A DNA stretch of 64,000 bases, taken from positions 45,261 through 109,260 of the forward strand of contig DASXVO010000006.1 of assembly GCA_036504215.1 (NCBI GenBank). Reading direction: 5' to 3'. The stretch is from Vicinamibacterales bacterium. GTDB lineage: Bacteria > Acidobacteriota > Vicinamibacteria > Vicinamibacterales > Fen-181. The position numbers and the translations under genes are program-made. Below are positions 55,570 through 64,000 of the stretch, piece after piece. The notes beneath the pieces were generated by a model, which was given only the letters and a program-made list of their open reading frames with translations, was not told the origin of the DNA and did no database searches. Every line of letters begins with the position of its first letter. Position 1 is the stretch's first letter.

Positions 55570-57003
55570 TCAGGTCTTCGGCGCGTCGCGCTTCTTGTCG
55601 GTGGTCTGGTGCTCGCGGAGGAACTGCACGGCGAGTCCGCGAATCTTGTCGCTGAATGCGCGACCGTCGAGATCGCCGAACTGGGCTCGGAAGGCGGCGA
55701 TGGGTACGACGGCCTTGGCCATCGCGCGGTGACCGCCTGCGTTGCCCAGTGACGCGAAGTACTTTCGCGCGAACTCGCCGGCGTTGCGCGAATAGCCGAG
55801 GTTCCTGATCGACAACACGAGCATCTGGTTGACGATCCCCGCCACGATCGTCCACTTGATGTCTTCGAGTTGGAGGAAGAAATCTGCCACGTACGCGATC
55901 AGGTCCTCGCGCGGCGTCACGCCCATGAAGGTGCAGAACACCTGCTCGTCGACCCCGCCCGACTCGAGCGCCTTCATCACGTACTCGAGGCGCTCGAGCG
56001 TGATCTCCGATCCTTCCATCTTTCGGATCAGGGTCGCATCGGCCAGCGGGTAGAGGAACGAGAATGCCTCGAGATCGACTCGATTTGCCTGCCGGTTGAA
56101 GAACAGGGTGTCGGACTTGATCGCGTAGAGCAGGGCTGTGGCTGTGCGTTCCGAGATGCTCACGTCCACCGCGCGGAGGTGCTCGGTGAGGATGGTGGAC
56201 GTCGATCCGTAGTCGGCACGGATGTCCTTGAACACCGCGCTGTAGCCTGGTTGTGGCGGGTGATGGTCGATCACCAGGTCCACACGGTCGAGTAGTTCGC
56301 CGAAGTAGTGCGGCTGCACATCGACCATCGCAATCCGCTCGAACTCGCCGAGCGACGCCGGCGTGATCGCCTCGACCTGGATGTCGAGCAGATTCGCCAT
56401 CCGGAGATTCTCGGGCCTCGTCACGCCCTGCAGCGTGCCGAGGATCGCGGTGGCCTTGGTGCGGCGCAGGATGTTGCGCAGCGCGAGTCCGCTTGCCATT
56501 GCATCCGGATCCGGGTCGTTGTGCAGGAGGATGAGCACGCGGTCCGCGTCCGAGAAATAGCGTTGATACTGCTGCACCCGCGCACGCGTCAACGACCGGC
56601 TCACCTGTGTGACCAGCGGACCGCCGAACAACTCGGCCATCGTCAGGTACGACAACTCGGGAAACTGCGCGCGCAACTCGTCCTCGCGCCGGCTGCCGGC
56701 GTTCGCGCCGGTGCCGAGCACGTAGACCAGCGTGCCGCCCGCGTCACGGATGGCTCCGAGCGTCTTGCGCAGGGCTGGTCGGCCATTGTCCTCGACGAGC
56801 ACGCACGTGGTGGGGGAGAGGTCCGCTTTGAGATAGGTGTCGGGGCGGTGCAAGTCGCCGGTGAGGATCTTGACACCTGCGTCGTGAAGACGGCGCGCGA
56901 GCGGCCGGCTCTCAACGAGGAACTCGGCCTCGAAGCTGGGCAGCAAGGCTGTCTCCAGCATCCGGACCACCAGTTCGGTCTGGCAGACGGCCAAGCACCT
57001 CAT
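55570..57003 (-). CDS. RCK-like/DHH-DHHA1 fusion phosphoesterase
   Basis: The 477-residue protein joins two domains. Residues about 1-120 resemble a TrkA-N/RCK nucleotide-binding fold (FLVESRPLARRL, VKILTGDLHRPDTYLKAD, TCVLVEDNG) but lack a clean GxGxxG. From about 150 comes a DHH phosphoesterase: LLHNDPDPDAMASG (residues about 160-173), MVDVQ, IDHHPPQ (about 245-251) and, near the C-terminus, GNAGGHRAMA of the DHHA1 domain. DHH/DHHA1 proteins hydrolyse c-di-AMP, nanoRNA or pAp. The RCK part suggests ligand control. GTG at 57021 is an alternative start. Confidence 0.88.
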   Translation of the reverse strand: MRCLAVCQTELVVRMLETALLPSFEAEFLVESRPLARRLHDAGVKILTGDLHRPDTYLKADLSPTTCVLVEDNGRPALRKTLGAIRDAGGTLVYVLGTGANAGSRREDELRAQFPELSYLTMAELFGGPLVTQVSRSLTRARVQQYQRYFSDADRVLILLHNDPDPDAMASGLALRNILRRTKATAILGTLQGVTRPENLRMANLLDIQVEAITPASLGEFERIAMVDVQPHYFGELLDRVDLVIDHHPPQPGYSAVFKDIRADYGSTSTILTEHLRAVDVSISERTATALLYAIKSDTLFFNRQANRVDLEAFSFLYPLADATLIRKMEGSEITLERLEYVMKALESGGVDEQVFCTFMGVTPREDLIAYVADFFLQLEDIKWTIVAGIVNQMLVLSIRNLGYSRNAGEFARKYFASLGNAGGHRAMAKAVVPIAAFRAQFGDLDGRAFSDKIRGLAVQFLREHQTTDKKRDAPKT

Positions 57004-57062
57004 CGTGCGGCCAGCGTCCACGGGGTAACGGGGAGATGACGGTCCATCGGCGCCAGCCAGCT

Positions 57063-57068
57063 ATTATA
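57063..57068 (-). promoter_or_regulatory. -10 element upstream of the RCK-DHH gene
   Basis: A perfect TATAAT on the minus strand lies about 60 bases before the ATG at 57003. No -35 is evident. On the plus strand TATCAT at 57090-57095 could serve the divergent VWA gene. Confidence 0.45.
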
Positions 57069-57150
57069 CGGCCAGCCACGGTTCCCGGCTATCATGGTGG
57101 CTGGTTTTCATTTCGAACGGCCGGCCAGGCGGCCAGATGGGAGCTTCAGC

Positions 57151-58092
57151 GTGAAAGCGGCGGTGATCCTCGGGCTCTGCGCCGTCGGTGCGGTCGCCCT
57201 CGTCGCATCCCAGGCGGGACAGCCCACCTTCCGGACCGGCATCGACATCGTCAACTTCGGCGTGACCGTCGTGGACAAGAAGGGCAACTACCTGACCGAC
57301 CTCCAGGAGGGCGAGTTCGAGGTCTACGAGGATGGCCAGAAGCAGAGTCTGAGATTCTTCGTGCCGTGCGACGCACAGGGCAGCCGGGGCGATAGTGCTC
57401 GGCCGGCGCCTGCGGCGCTTCACCTCGGGGCGGTGTTCGACATCAGCGGCAGCATGGAAGAGGACATCCGGTTTGCGAGGAGCGCGGCGGTCAAGTTCCT
57501 GAATACGCTGAGCGAGGCGCTCGACTACACCCTCGTGGACTTCGATACCGAGGTGAGGGTCGCGCGGTTCACGCAGTCCGAGTTCGGGCGGCTCGTCGAA
57601 CGGATCCGGACGCGGAAGACCGACAACGCCAACACCGCTCTCTGGGACGCGACCGGCGTGTATCTCGACGGCGCGTCCGGACAGGAAGGCCGAAAGATCC
57701 TGGTGCTGTACACGGACGGGGGCGACAACGCCAGCAGCATCACGTTCAACGATTTGTTGGACCTGCTGAAGGCATCGGACGTGACCGTGCACGCGATCGG
57801 CTTCCTCGAACACCAGCCCGCCAGCATCAAGATGGATCAGCGGCTGCGGCTGAAGCGGATCGCCGAGATGACCGGCGGCCAGGCGTTCTTTCCGGCGACG
57901 ATGAAGGAACTCGACGCTGCATACGCCAAGGTGGCCGCCGAGATCGACGCGCAGTACTCGATGGGATACCTGTCCACGAATACCAAGGCCGACGGGAAGT
58001 GGCGCAAGGTCGAAATCAAGGTCACACGGCCAGACCTGAAGGACATCAAGGTGCGCACGCGCCAGGGCTACTTCGCCCCGCTCAAGAAGTAG
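57151..58092 (+). CDS. Secreted VWFA-domain protein of the acidobacterial VWFA-related type
   Basis: I place the start at GTG 57151, preceded by GGGAG, giving a 313-residue protein with a signal peptide (residues about 1-22). A beta domain ([27 protein letters not shown]) precedes a VWA domain whose MIDAS motif DISGS lies at about 97-101; YTDGGDNAS follows later. The C-terminal [16 protein letters not shown] end ([14 protein letters not shown]) is typical of the VWFA-related family expanded in Acidobacteria. It is expected to bind a metal and a partner protein outside the membrane; its role is unknown. An upstream ATG at 57094 in frame adds 19 residues. Confidence 0.88.
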   Translation: MKAAVILGLCAVGAVALVASQAGQPTFRTGIDIVNFGVTVVDKKGNYLTDLQEGEFEVYEDGQKQSLRFFVPCDAQGSRGDSARPAPAALHLGAVFDISGSMEEDIRFARSAAVKFLNTLSEALDYTLVDFDTEVRVARFTQSEFGRLVERIRTRKTDNANTALWDATGVYLDGASGQEGRKILVLYTDGGDNASSITFNDLLDLLKASDVTVHAIGFLEHQPASIKMDQRLRLKRIAEMTGGQAFFPATMKELDAAYAKVAAEIDAQYSMGYLSTNTKADGKWRKVEIKVTRPDLKDIKVRTRQGYFAPLKK

Positions 58093-58191
58093 CCGACCGG
58101 CGGATCGCGGGGTTCGACGGAGCACACAGAGCTTGCAGGGGACGCGGAGCAGGCGTCGTGTCCGCGCGCCCAGGCGGGGATCGGCCGGCTG

Positions 58192-58200
58192 TGGTACGAT
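58192..58200 (+). promoter_or_regulatory. Extended -10 element immediately before uvrB
   Basis: TG-G-TACGAT ends 10 bases before the GTG at 58211. Transcription would begin about 4 bases before the start codon, and no ribosome site lies between, predicting a near-leaderless mRNA. Confidence 0.4.
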
Positions 58201-58210
58201 CCCGGACTGC

Positions 58211-60220
<2,010 letters not shown>

Positions 60221-60233
60221 CCGCGTGGACACG

Positions 60234-60998
60234 ATGATCGACCGGTGGGTGAAGGCGCCGCTCCTCGAGGCGCAGGAATACGTGACGCTTTGCGTTCGGG
60301 CGTTGCGCTGCGCGGTCACGCGGCCGTTCTACACGCACGATCTCGTGGAGCAGCTCGACTACATCGGTGTGGGGTCGCTGACCGTGGTGTTGCTGACCGG
60401 ATTCTTCACCGGCGCCGTACTGGCCCTGCAGAGCGGTTTCACGCTCGACCAGTTCGGGGCCCGACCGCTCGTCGGCCGTCTGGTCAGTGCGTCGATGATC
60501 AAAGAGCTCGGGCCGGTGCTGACGGCGCTGATGATCACGGGCCGCGTCGGATCGAGCATCGCGGCCGAACTCGGTTCGATGGGCGTGACCGAACAGATCA
60601 ACGCGCTCCGCGCCCTGGGCACCGATCCCGTCCGGAAGTTGGTGGTGCCCCGCCTGCTCGCCGGCGTCCTCATGGTTCCGGCTCTGACCGTCGTCGCGGA
60701 CTTCGTCGGCATCGTGGGCGGGTGGGTGATTGCCAGCGGACAGCTTGGCGTCGCGAGTTCGGTGTACTGGAATTCGCTCCTCGATGGGCTGTACGTTGCG
60801 GATGCCGTGATGGGATTGGCGAAGCCGTTCTTTCTCGGTTTCGTGATCGTCACCTTTGCCTGCCACGTCGGACTCCGGGTGCGCGGTGGCACCCAGGGCG
60901 TCGGACGCGGCACGACGAGAGCCGTGGTTGCCACCTCGGTTGCCGTGCTCGCGATGGACTTCTTCGTCACCAAGCTGCTCGTGTTCTTCATCTACTGA
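60234..60998 (+). CDS. mlaE: Mla-type ABC transporter permease
   Basis: The 254-residue membrane protein has five or six helices and the MlaE signatures GAVLALQSGFTLDQFGA, VLTALMITGRVGSSIAAELGSM and EQINALRALGTDP. It is the inner-membrane permease of the MlaFED-type complex that moves phospholipids between the membranes. It follows uvrB by 13 bases, and its stop overlaps the mlaF start (TGATG). GTG at 60225 in frame is an alternative start. Confidence 0.94.
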   Translation: MIDRWVKAPLLEAQEYVTLCVRALRCAVTRPFYTHDLVEQLDYIGVGSLTVVLLTGFFTGAVLALQSGFTLDQFGARPLVGRLVSASMIKELGPVLTALMITGRVGSSIAAELGSMGVTEQINALRALGTDPVRKLVVPRLLAGVLMVPALTVVADFVGIVGGWVIASGQLGVASSVYWNSLLDGLYVADAVMGLAKPFFLGFVIVTFACHVGLRVRGGTQGVGRGTTRAVVATSVAVLAMDFFVTKLLVFFIY

Positions 60999-61867
60999 TG
61001 AGAGCGATGGCCCAGGAACCGCCTGCGTGCTCCGGCGATTCTGCAGTGACCCTCGAGGAGGCCCTCGGGCCGGGGTCTCCGATTGTTGTCTTCGATCGCG
61101 TCTCGCTGGCGTTCGACGAGAAGGTCGTGCTGGCCGACCTGAGTTTCACGCTGATCAAGGGGCACACGAAGGTGATTCTGGGCGCCAGCGGCGCCGGAAA
61201 ATCCACCATTCTGAAGATCGTTCTCGGGCTGCTGCGCGCCGACGCCGGCGTCGTGTGGGTCAATGGCGAGCGCGTGGACCAGATGACCGAGGAGCAGTTG
61301 ATGGCCGTGCGAGGCGATCTCGGGATGGTGTTCCAGGAGGGCGCGCTGTTCGATTCCCTCACGGTCGCAGAGAACGTCGGCTACAGGCTGTACGAAGAGA
61401 CCGACCTGCCGCTACCCGTGGTGCGGGCCCGCGTCGAGGAGGTCCTGGGGTTCGTCGGTCTGGCGGATTACATCGACCGGATGCCCAGCGACCTGTCGGG
61501 CGGCCAGCGCCGGCGGGTGGCCATCGCCCGGGCGATGGCGGCCAGGCCCAGACTTCTCCTGTACGACGAGCCGACGACCGGCCTGGATCCCATCACCGCC
61601 GCCTCGGTGGACGACGAAATCATCAAGCTGCGCGATCTCGAGAATGTCAGCTCGATCCTGGTGACCCACCAGTTGCGGGACGCCTTCTACATCGCGACTC
61701 ATACAGCCATCCGCGAGAATGGGATGACGAAGATCGTGCCGGCCGGCGAGGTGAAGTCCGATGAATCGGAGTTCCTGATGCTTCGCAACGGCCTCGTCGT
61801 GTTCGAGGGCTCGGCGCGCCAGTTCCGAACGTCCAACGACGACTACCTGCGGACATTTCTCTCGTAG
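60998..61867 (+). CDS. mlaF: Mla-type ABC transporter ATP-binding protein
   Basis: The 289-residue ATPase has Walker A GASGAGKST, a Q-loop in GMVFQEGALFDSLTV, the signature LSGGQRRRVAIARAMA and Walker B LLLYDEPTTGLDP. An approximately 30-residue N-terminal stretch precedes the ABC domain (start at 60998; ATG 61007 is an alternative). It powers the MlaE permease. The MlaB STAS partner is not encoded next to it. Confidence 0.95.
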   Translation: MRAMAQEPPACSGDSAVTLEEALGPGSPIVVFDRVSLAFDEKVVLADLSFTLIKGHTKVILGASGAGKSTILKIVLGLLRADAGVVWVNGERVDQMTEEQLMAVRGDLGMVFQEGALFDSLTVAENVGYRLYEETDLPLPVVRARVEEVLGFVGLADYIDRMPSDLSGGQRRRVAIARAMAARPRLLLYDEPTTGLDPITAASVDDEIIKLRDLENVSSILVTHQLRDAFYIATHTAIRENGMTKIVPAGEVKSDESEFLMLRNGLVVFEGSARQFRTSNDDYLRTFLS

Positions 61868-61881
61868 CGGAAGGGAACGAT

Positions 61882-62922
61882 ATGCCGCGTACGCGCTCGC
61901 TCGCCTACTCGGAACTGAAGATCGGCATCCTGGCCGTCGTGGCGCTCTCGATTGCTGCGGTGGTGATCTTCATGCTCAGCGGCACGGGAGGCTTCTTCTG
62001 GGAGCGCTACTCACTGAAGACACGTTTCCGTGCGGTGCCCGGGCTCAAGGCCGGCGCGCCGGTGCGCGTGGCCGGCGTCGAGGTGGGCACGGTCCGCGAC
62101 ATCGCCTTCGTGGGCTCGGACGTCGAGGTGACCTTCCAGGTTTCGAGGAAGATGCAGCCCCGCATCACCTCGCAGTCCATCGCGTCGCTTGGATCGTTGA
62201 GCCTCCTGGGACAGAGCACGGTCGACATCACGCCATCGCTCGGCGGCGAGCCCGTCGCGGAGTGGGGATATGTGAAGAGCGGGCGGATGGCCGGGCAGTT
62301 GGCGGACGTCACCGAAATCGCAAGCCAGGGGCTCGAGCAGGCGACGCGCCTGATGCAGGACCTCCGCGCGGGGAAGGGCACGCTGGGCCGCCTGTTCACA
62401 GACGACGCGTTGTACAGGGACCTCCAGGGTTTCATCGGGGCCGCGGCAGGCGTGGCGGAGAACCTTCGCCGCGGTCGCGGGACGGCGGGCCGGCTGCTCA
62501 CGGATCCGGCGGCCTACGAATCCCTCGAAGCCTCGCTCCGGAATCTGAACGCGATGCTGGATCGGATCAACGATGGCCAGGGCAGCCTGGGGCGGCTGCT
62601 GCAGGACGATCGGCTAGCGGTCACCCTCACCTCCGCCACGGGAAATCTCGACACGCTGACGGGTAAGCTCAACAAGGGAGTGGGCACCGCGGGCAAGCTC
62701 CTGAACGACAGCGCCCTCTACGACCGGCTCTCTTCCACCGCCGAACGCCTGGAACAGCTCACCGGGCAGTTGAACCAGGGGCAGGGAACGGCGGGACAAT
62801 TGCTGCACGACAGGCAGTTATATGAGAACATGAATGGGGCAGCGGGCGAGTTGCGAGGTCTCGTGGCGGACATCCGCAAGGAACCCCGTAAGTATTTGAG
62901 CTTCAAGGTGAGTGTCTTCTGA
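61882..62922 (+). CDS. mlaD: MlaD/MCE-domain protein with five 34-residue repeats
   Basis: The 346-residue protein has an N-terminal membrane helix (about residues 13-33) and one MCE domain (about 43-118: FRAVPGLKAGAPVRVAGVEVG). The C-terminal two thirds carry five related motifs of the form GxGTxGxLxxDxxLY, starting at residues 164, 198, 232, 266 and 300, an exact 34-residue period, and the chain ends KEPRKYLSFKVSVF. MCE proteins form hexameric lipid channels in the periplasm; the repeats probably extend the hexamer as a helical tube. The gene is 14 bases after mlaF. Confidence 0.93.
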   Translation: MPRTRSLAYSELKIGILAVVALSIAAVVIFMLSGTGGFFWERYSLKTRFRAVPGLKAGAPVRVAGVEVGTVRDIAFVGSDVEVTFQVSRKMQPRITSQSIASLGSLSLLGQSTVDITPSLGGEPVAEWGYVKSGRMAGQLADVTEIASQGLEQATRLMQDLRAGKGTLGRLFTDDALYRDLQGFIGAAAGVAENLRRGRGTAGRLLTDPAAYESLEASLRNLNAMLDRINDGQGSLGRLLQDDRLAVTLTSATGNLDTLTGKLNKGVGTAGKLLNDSALYDRLSSTAERLEQLTGQLNQGQGTAGQLLHDRQLYENMNGAAGELRGLVADIRKEPRKYLSFKVSVF

Positions 62923-62932
62923 GGAGAGCGTC

Positions 62933-63205
62933 ATGAGTGACGACAGCAGCAGCGTTGGCAAGGTCCTGACGGCGTTTTTCTTCGGCGCGGCGGCTGGCGC
63001 GGCGGTTGCCCTCTTGTTCGCGCCGGCGACCGGGAAGGACACGCGCGAGTTCCTCTCGGAAAAGGCGCGTGAGGGTCGCGAGAAGGCGTCGGAAGCCGCG
63101 CGGCAGACCCGCGAGGCGCTCGCCCGGCAGCGCGAGACGATCAGTTCCGCGATCGAGCGCGGCCGAGATGCGTACAGGGAGGCGCGGGAGAAGGAGACTG
63201 CGTGA
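62933..63205 (+). CDS. YtxH-like small membrane protein
   Basis: The 90-residue protein has one membrane helix (about residues 9-28, FFFGAAAGAAVALLFAP) followed by TGKDTREFLSEKAREGREKA, a charged amphipathic helix. This is the YtxH-type layout; function is unknown. A GAGGAGAG site sits 5 bases before the ATG. It is 10 bases after mlaD and overlaps the next gene (GTGA), so it belongs to the Mla operon. Confidence 0.85.
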   Translation: MSDDSSSVGKVLTAFFFGAAAGAAVALLFAPATGKDTREFLSEKAREGREKASEAARQTREALARQRETISSAIERGRDAYREAREKETA

Positions 63206-63627
63206 GCACAACGGCGGTCGTGCTGCTGGGTGTCATCGCCGGGGCCACCTTCGTGATGGCGGTCGTCCAGGTCTGCCTGGTGGTCTTCGCCGCGCGGATG
63301 GCGAGTAAGGTCGAAGCGTTGAGCGGACGTTTCGAGCTCGAGATCCGTCCGCTCATCGACCAGGCGACCGCGGCGGCCGGCAATGCGGCCAGGGTGAGTT
63401 CGCTCGCGGTCGCTCAGATGGAACGCGCGGACCGCGCGTTCGCCGATATGACGCGGCGCATCGACGATACAGCCAGCGCGATCCAGGGGACGCTCCTTGC
63501 CCCCGCACGCGAGGGCCGCGCGCTTCTTGCCGCCATCGGCGCCGCCGTCGGCGCGTTGCGCGAAGGACGAAAGGGCCGCCGGCGCGAGTCGGACTTCGAA
63601 GACGACGACCCGCTGTTCATCGGGTAG
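63202..63627 (+). CDS. Hypothetical membrane protein with coiled-coil region
   Basis: The 141-residue protein starts at GTG 63202, overlapping the YtxH-like stop by 4 bases. It has one N-terminal membrane helix (about residues 5-30), a long Ala-rich helical stretch without Pro (about 35-100), and an acidic tail DFEDDDP. It resembles DUF948-type proteins only in layout. With the YtxH-like gene it forms a small pair often found near each other in Gram-positive stress operons; here it ends the Mla operon. Confidence 0.75.
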   Translation: MSTTAVVLLGVIAGATFVMAVVQVCLVVFAARMASKVEALSGRFELEIRPLIDQATAAAGNAARVSSLAVAQMERADRAFADMTRRIDDTASAIQGTLLAPAREGRALLAAIGAAVGALREGRKGRRRESDFEDDDPLFIG

Positions 63628-63644
63628 AGGAGGGTAGCCCCCAT

Positions 63645-63673
63645 TTGACCTGCGCCGTGTGTGGTGGTAGAAC
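63645..63673 (+). promoter_or_regulatory. Candidate promoter of the last gene
   Basis: TTGACC, a 17-base spacer and TAGAAC, with TG one base upstream of the -10 (63665-63666), form a strong promoter candidate. The leader would be about 40 bases and includes a GGGGGA site before the ATG. Confidence 0.6.
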
Positions 63674-63719
63674 TCGTCTCGTCGTACCGTGACCCGCCTC
63701 ACTCTTAACGGGGGAACCC

Positions 63720-64000
63720 ATGAGAACGACGGTCAGTCATTCCGTCCCCTTCCTGCTCGCCTGTTGTCTGTTGCTCGGCGCATCGGGGATCGTCGCCGCC
63801 CAGGAGCTGAAGTCGGCGCCCCTGGCCAAGGAACTGGCCCAACTCCTCGACACGGCCAAACTCGATGCCGTCGCGGCGAAGGACCCCTCGACCGCTGACG
63901 GCTTCGTGGCTGCGCTCTACTTCCCTGGCAGCCAACTCCTCGTCGTCTCTGCGCGATACGCGGTGCCGCCGCTGCTGGCGGAGAAGATCGCCAAGAAGGA
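63720..64000 (+). CDS. Secreted hypothetical protein, N-terminal fragment
   Basis: An open frame from ATG 63720 to the window edge encodes 93 residues of a protein that continues outside. It begins MRTTVSHSVPFLLACC, a signal peptide with probable cleavage after VAA. The mature part is Ala/Leu-rich, with ALYFPGSQLLVVSARYAVPPLLAEK. I do not recognise the family. GGGGGAACCC lies just before the start and a promoter candidate at 63645. Confidence 0.75.
   Translation, partial: MRTTVSHSVPFLLACCLLLGASGIVAAQELKSAPLAKELAQLLDTAKLDAVAAKDPSTADGFVAALYFPGSQLLVVSARYAVPPLLAEKIAKK

Overview
The window reads as chromosomal DNA of a high-GC, Gram-negative, diderm bacterium, most likely an Acidobacteriota member of the Vicinamibacteria type. 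The support is a complete Kdo/LPS precursor set with a LapB homologue, TolB and Mla-type envelope genes, a VWFA-related secreted protein of the kind typical of Acidobacteria, and small palindromic repeats that recur in Acidobacteria, Planctomycetes and Verrucomicrobia. The taxonomic call is an inference from gene content. The DNA is densely packed, mostly housekeeping genes with many 1-4 nt stop/start overlaps. I see no insertion sequence, prophage, CRISPR array, rRNA or tRNA.

Layout. 1-6.9 kb (+): tail of an M24 peptidase, accB-accC (fatty-acid synthesis), thiE, a TolB-like propeller, a two-helix K+ channel-like RCK protein with an unusual filter, folD and coaE; then an amino-acid permease (7.0-8.7 kb). 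8.8-15.8 kb (-): kdsB-pyrG-DMT transporter-kdsA-kdsD-kdsC-lapB, a Kdo supply cluster including the CTP synthase that feeds CMP-Kdo formation. 16.4-29.1 kb: a central-carbon island with two succinate dehydrogenase/fumarate reductase operons in tandem (sdhA-C-D-B and a B-type sdhC-A-B, both -), then sucCD and korAB (both +), followed by ndk, a gamma carbonic anhydrase, hisS and aspS.

33.6-41.3 kb (+): the RNA-maturation/GTPase block phoH-ybeY-corC-era-recO-glyQ-glyS, then ppdK and mutL. 46.2-51.1 kb (-): rarA, a SpoU methyltransferase and a large secreted S9 peptidase. 51.3-58.1 kb: greA, a patatin-fold protein lacking its serine nucleophile, a Cys/Met PLP enzyme, an Asp/Glu racemase, an RCK-DHH fusion protein (-) and a VWA protein. 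58.2-64.0 kb (+): uvrB, an Mla-like lipid transport operon (mlaE-mlaF-mlaD) followed by two small envelope proteins, and the start of a secreted protein cut by the window edge.

There is no obvious large novel defence or biosynthetic system. The most interesting signals are a MutL linker remodelled in frame by palindromic repeats, an MCE protein with five motifs spaced exactly 34 residues apart, a channel whose selectivity filter reads TVGSS, a degenerate patatin with inserted membrane helices, the RCK-DHH fusion, a heptanucleotide array that forms the leader of a carbonic anhydrase gene, and several genes whose -10 element lies so close to the start codon that their mRNAs should be leaderless.
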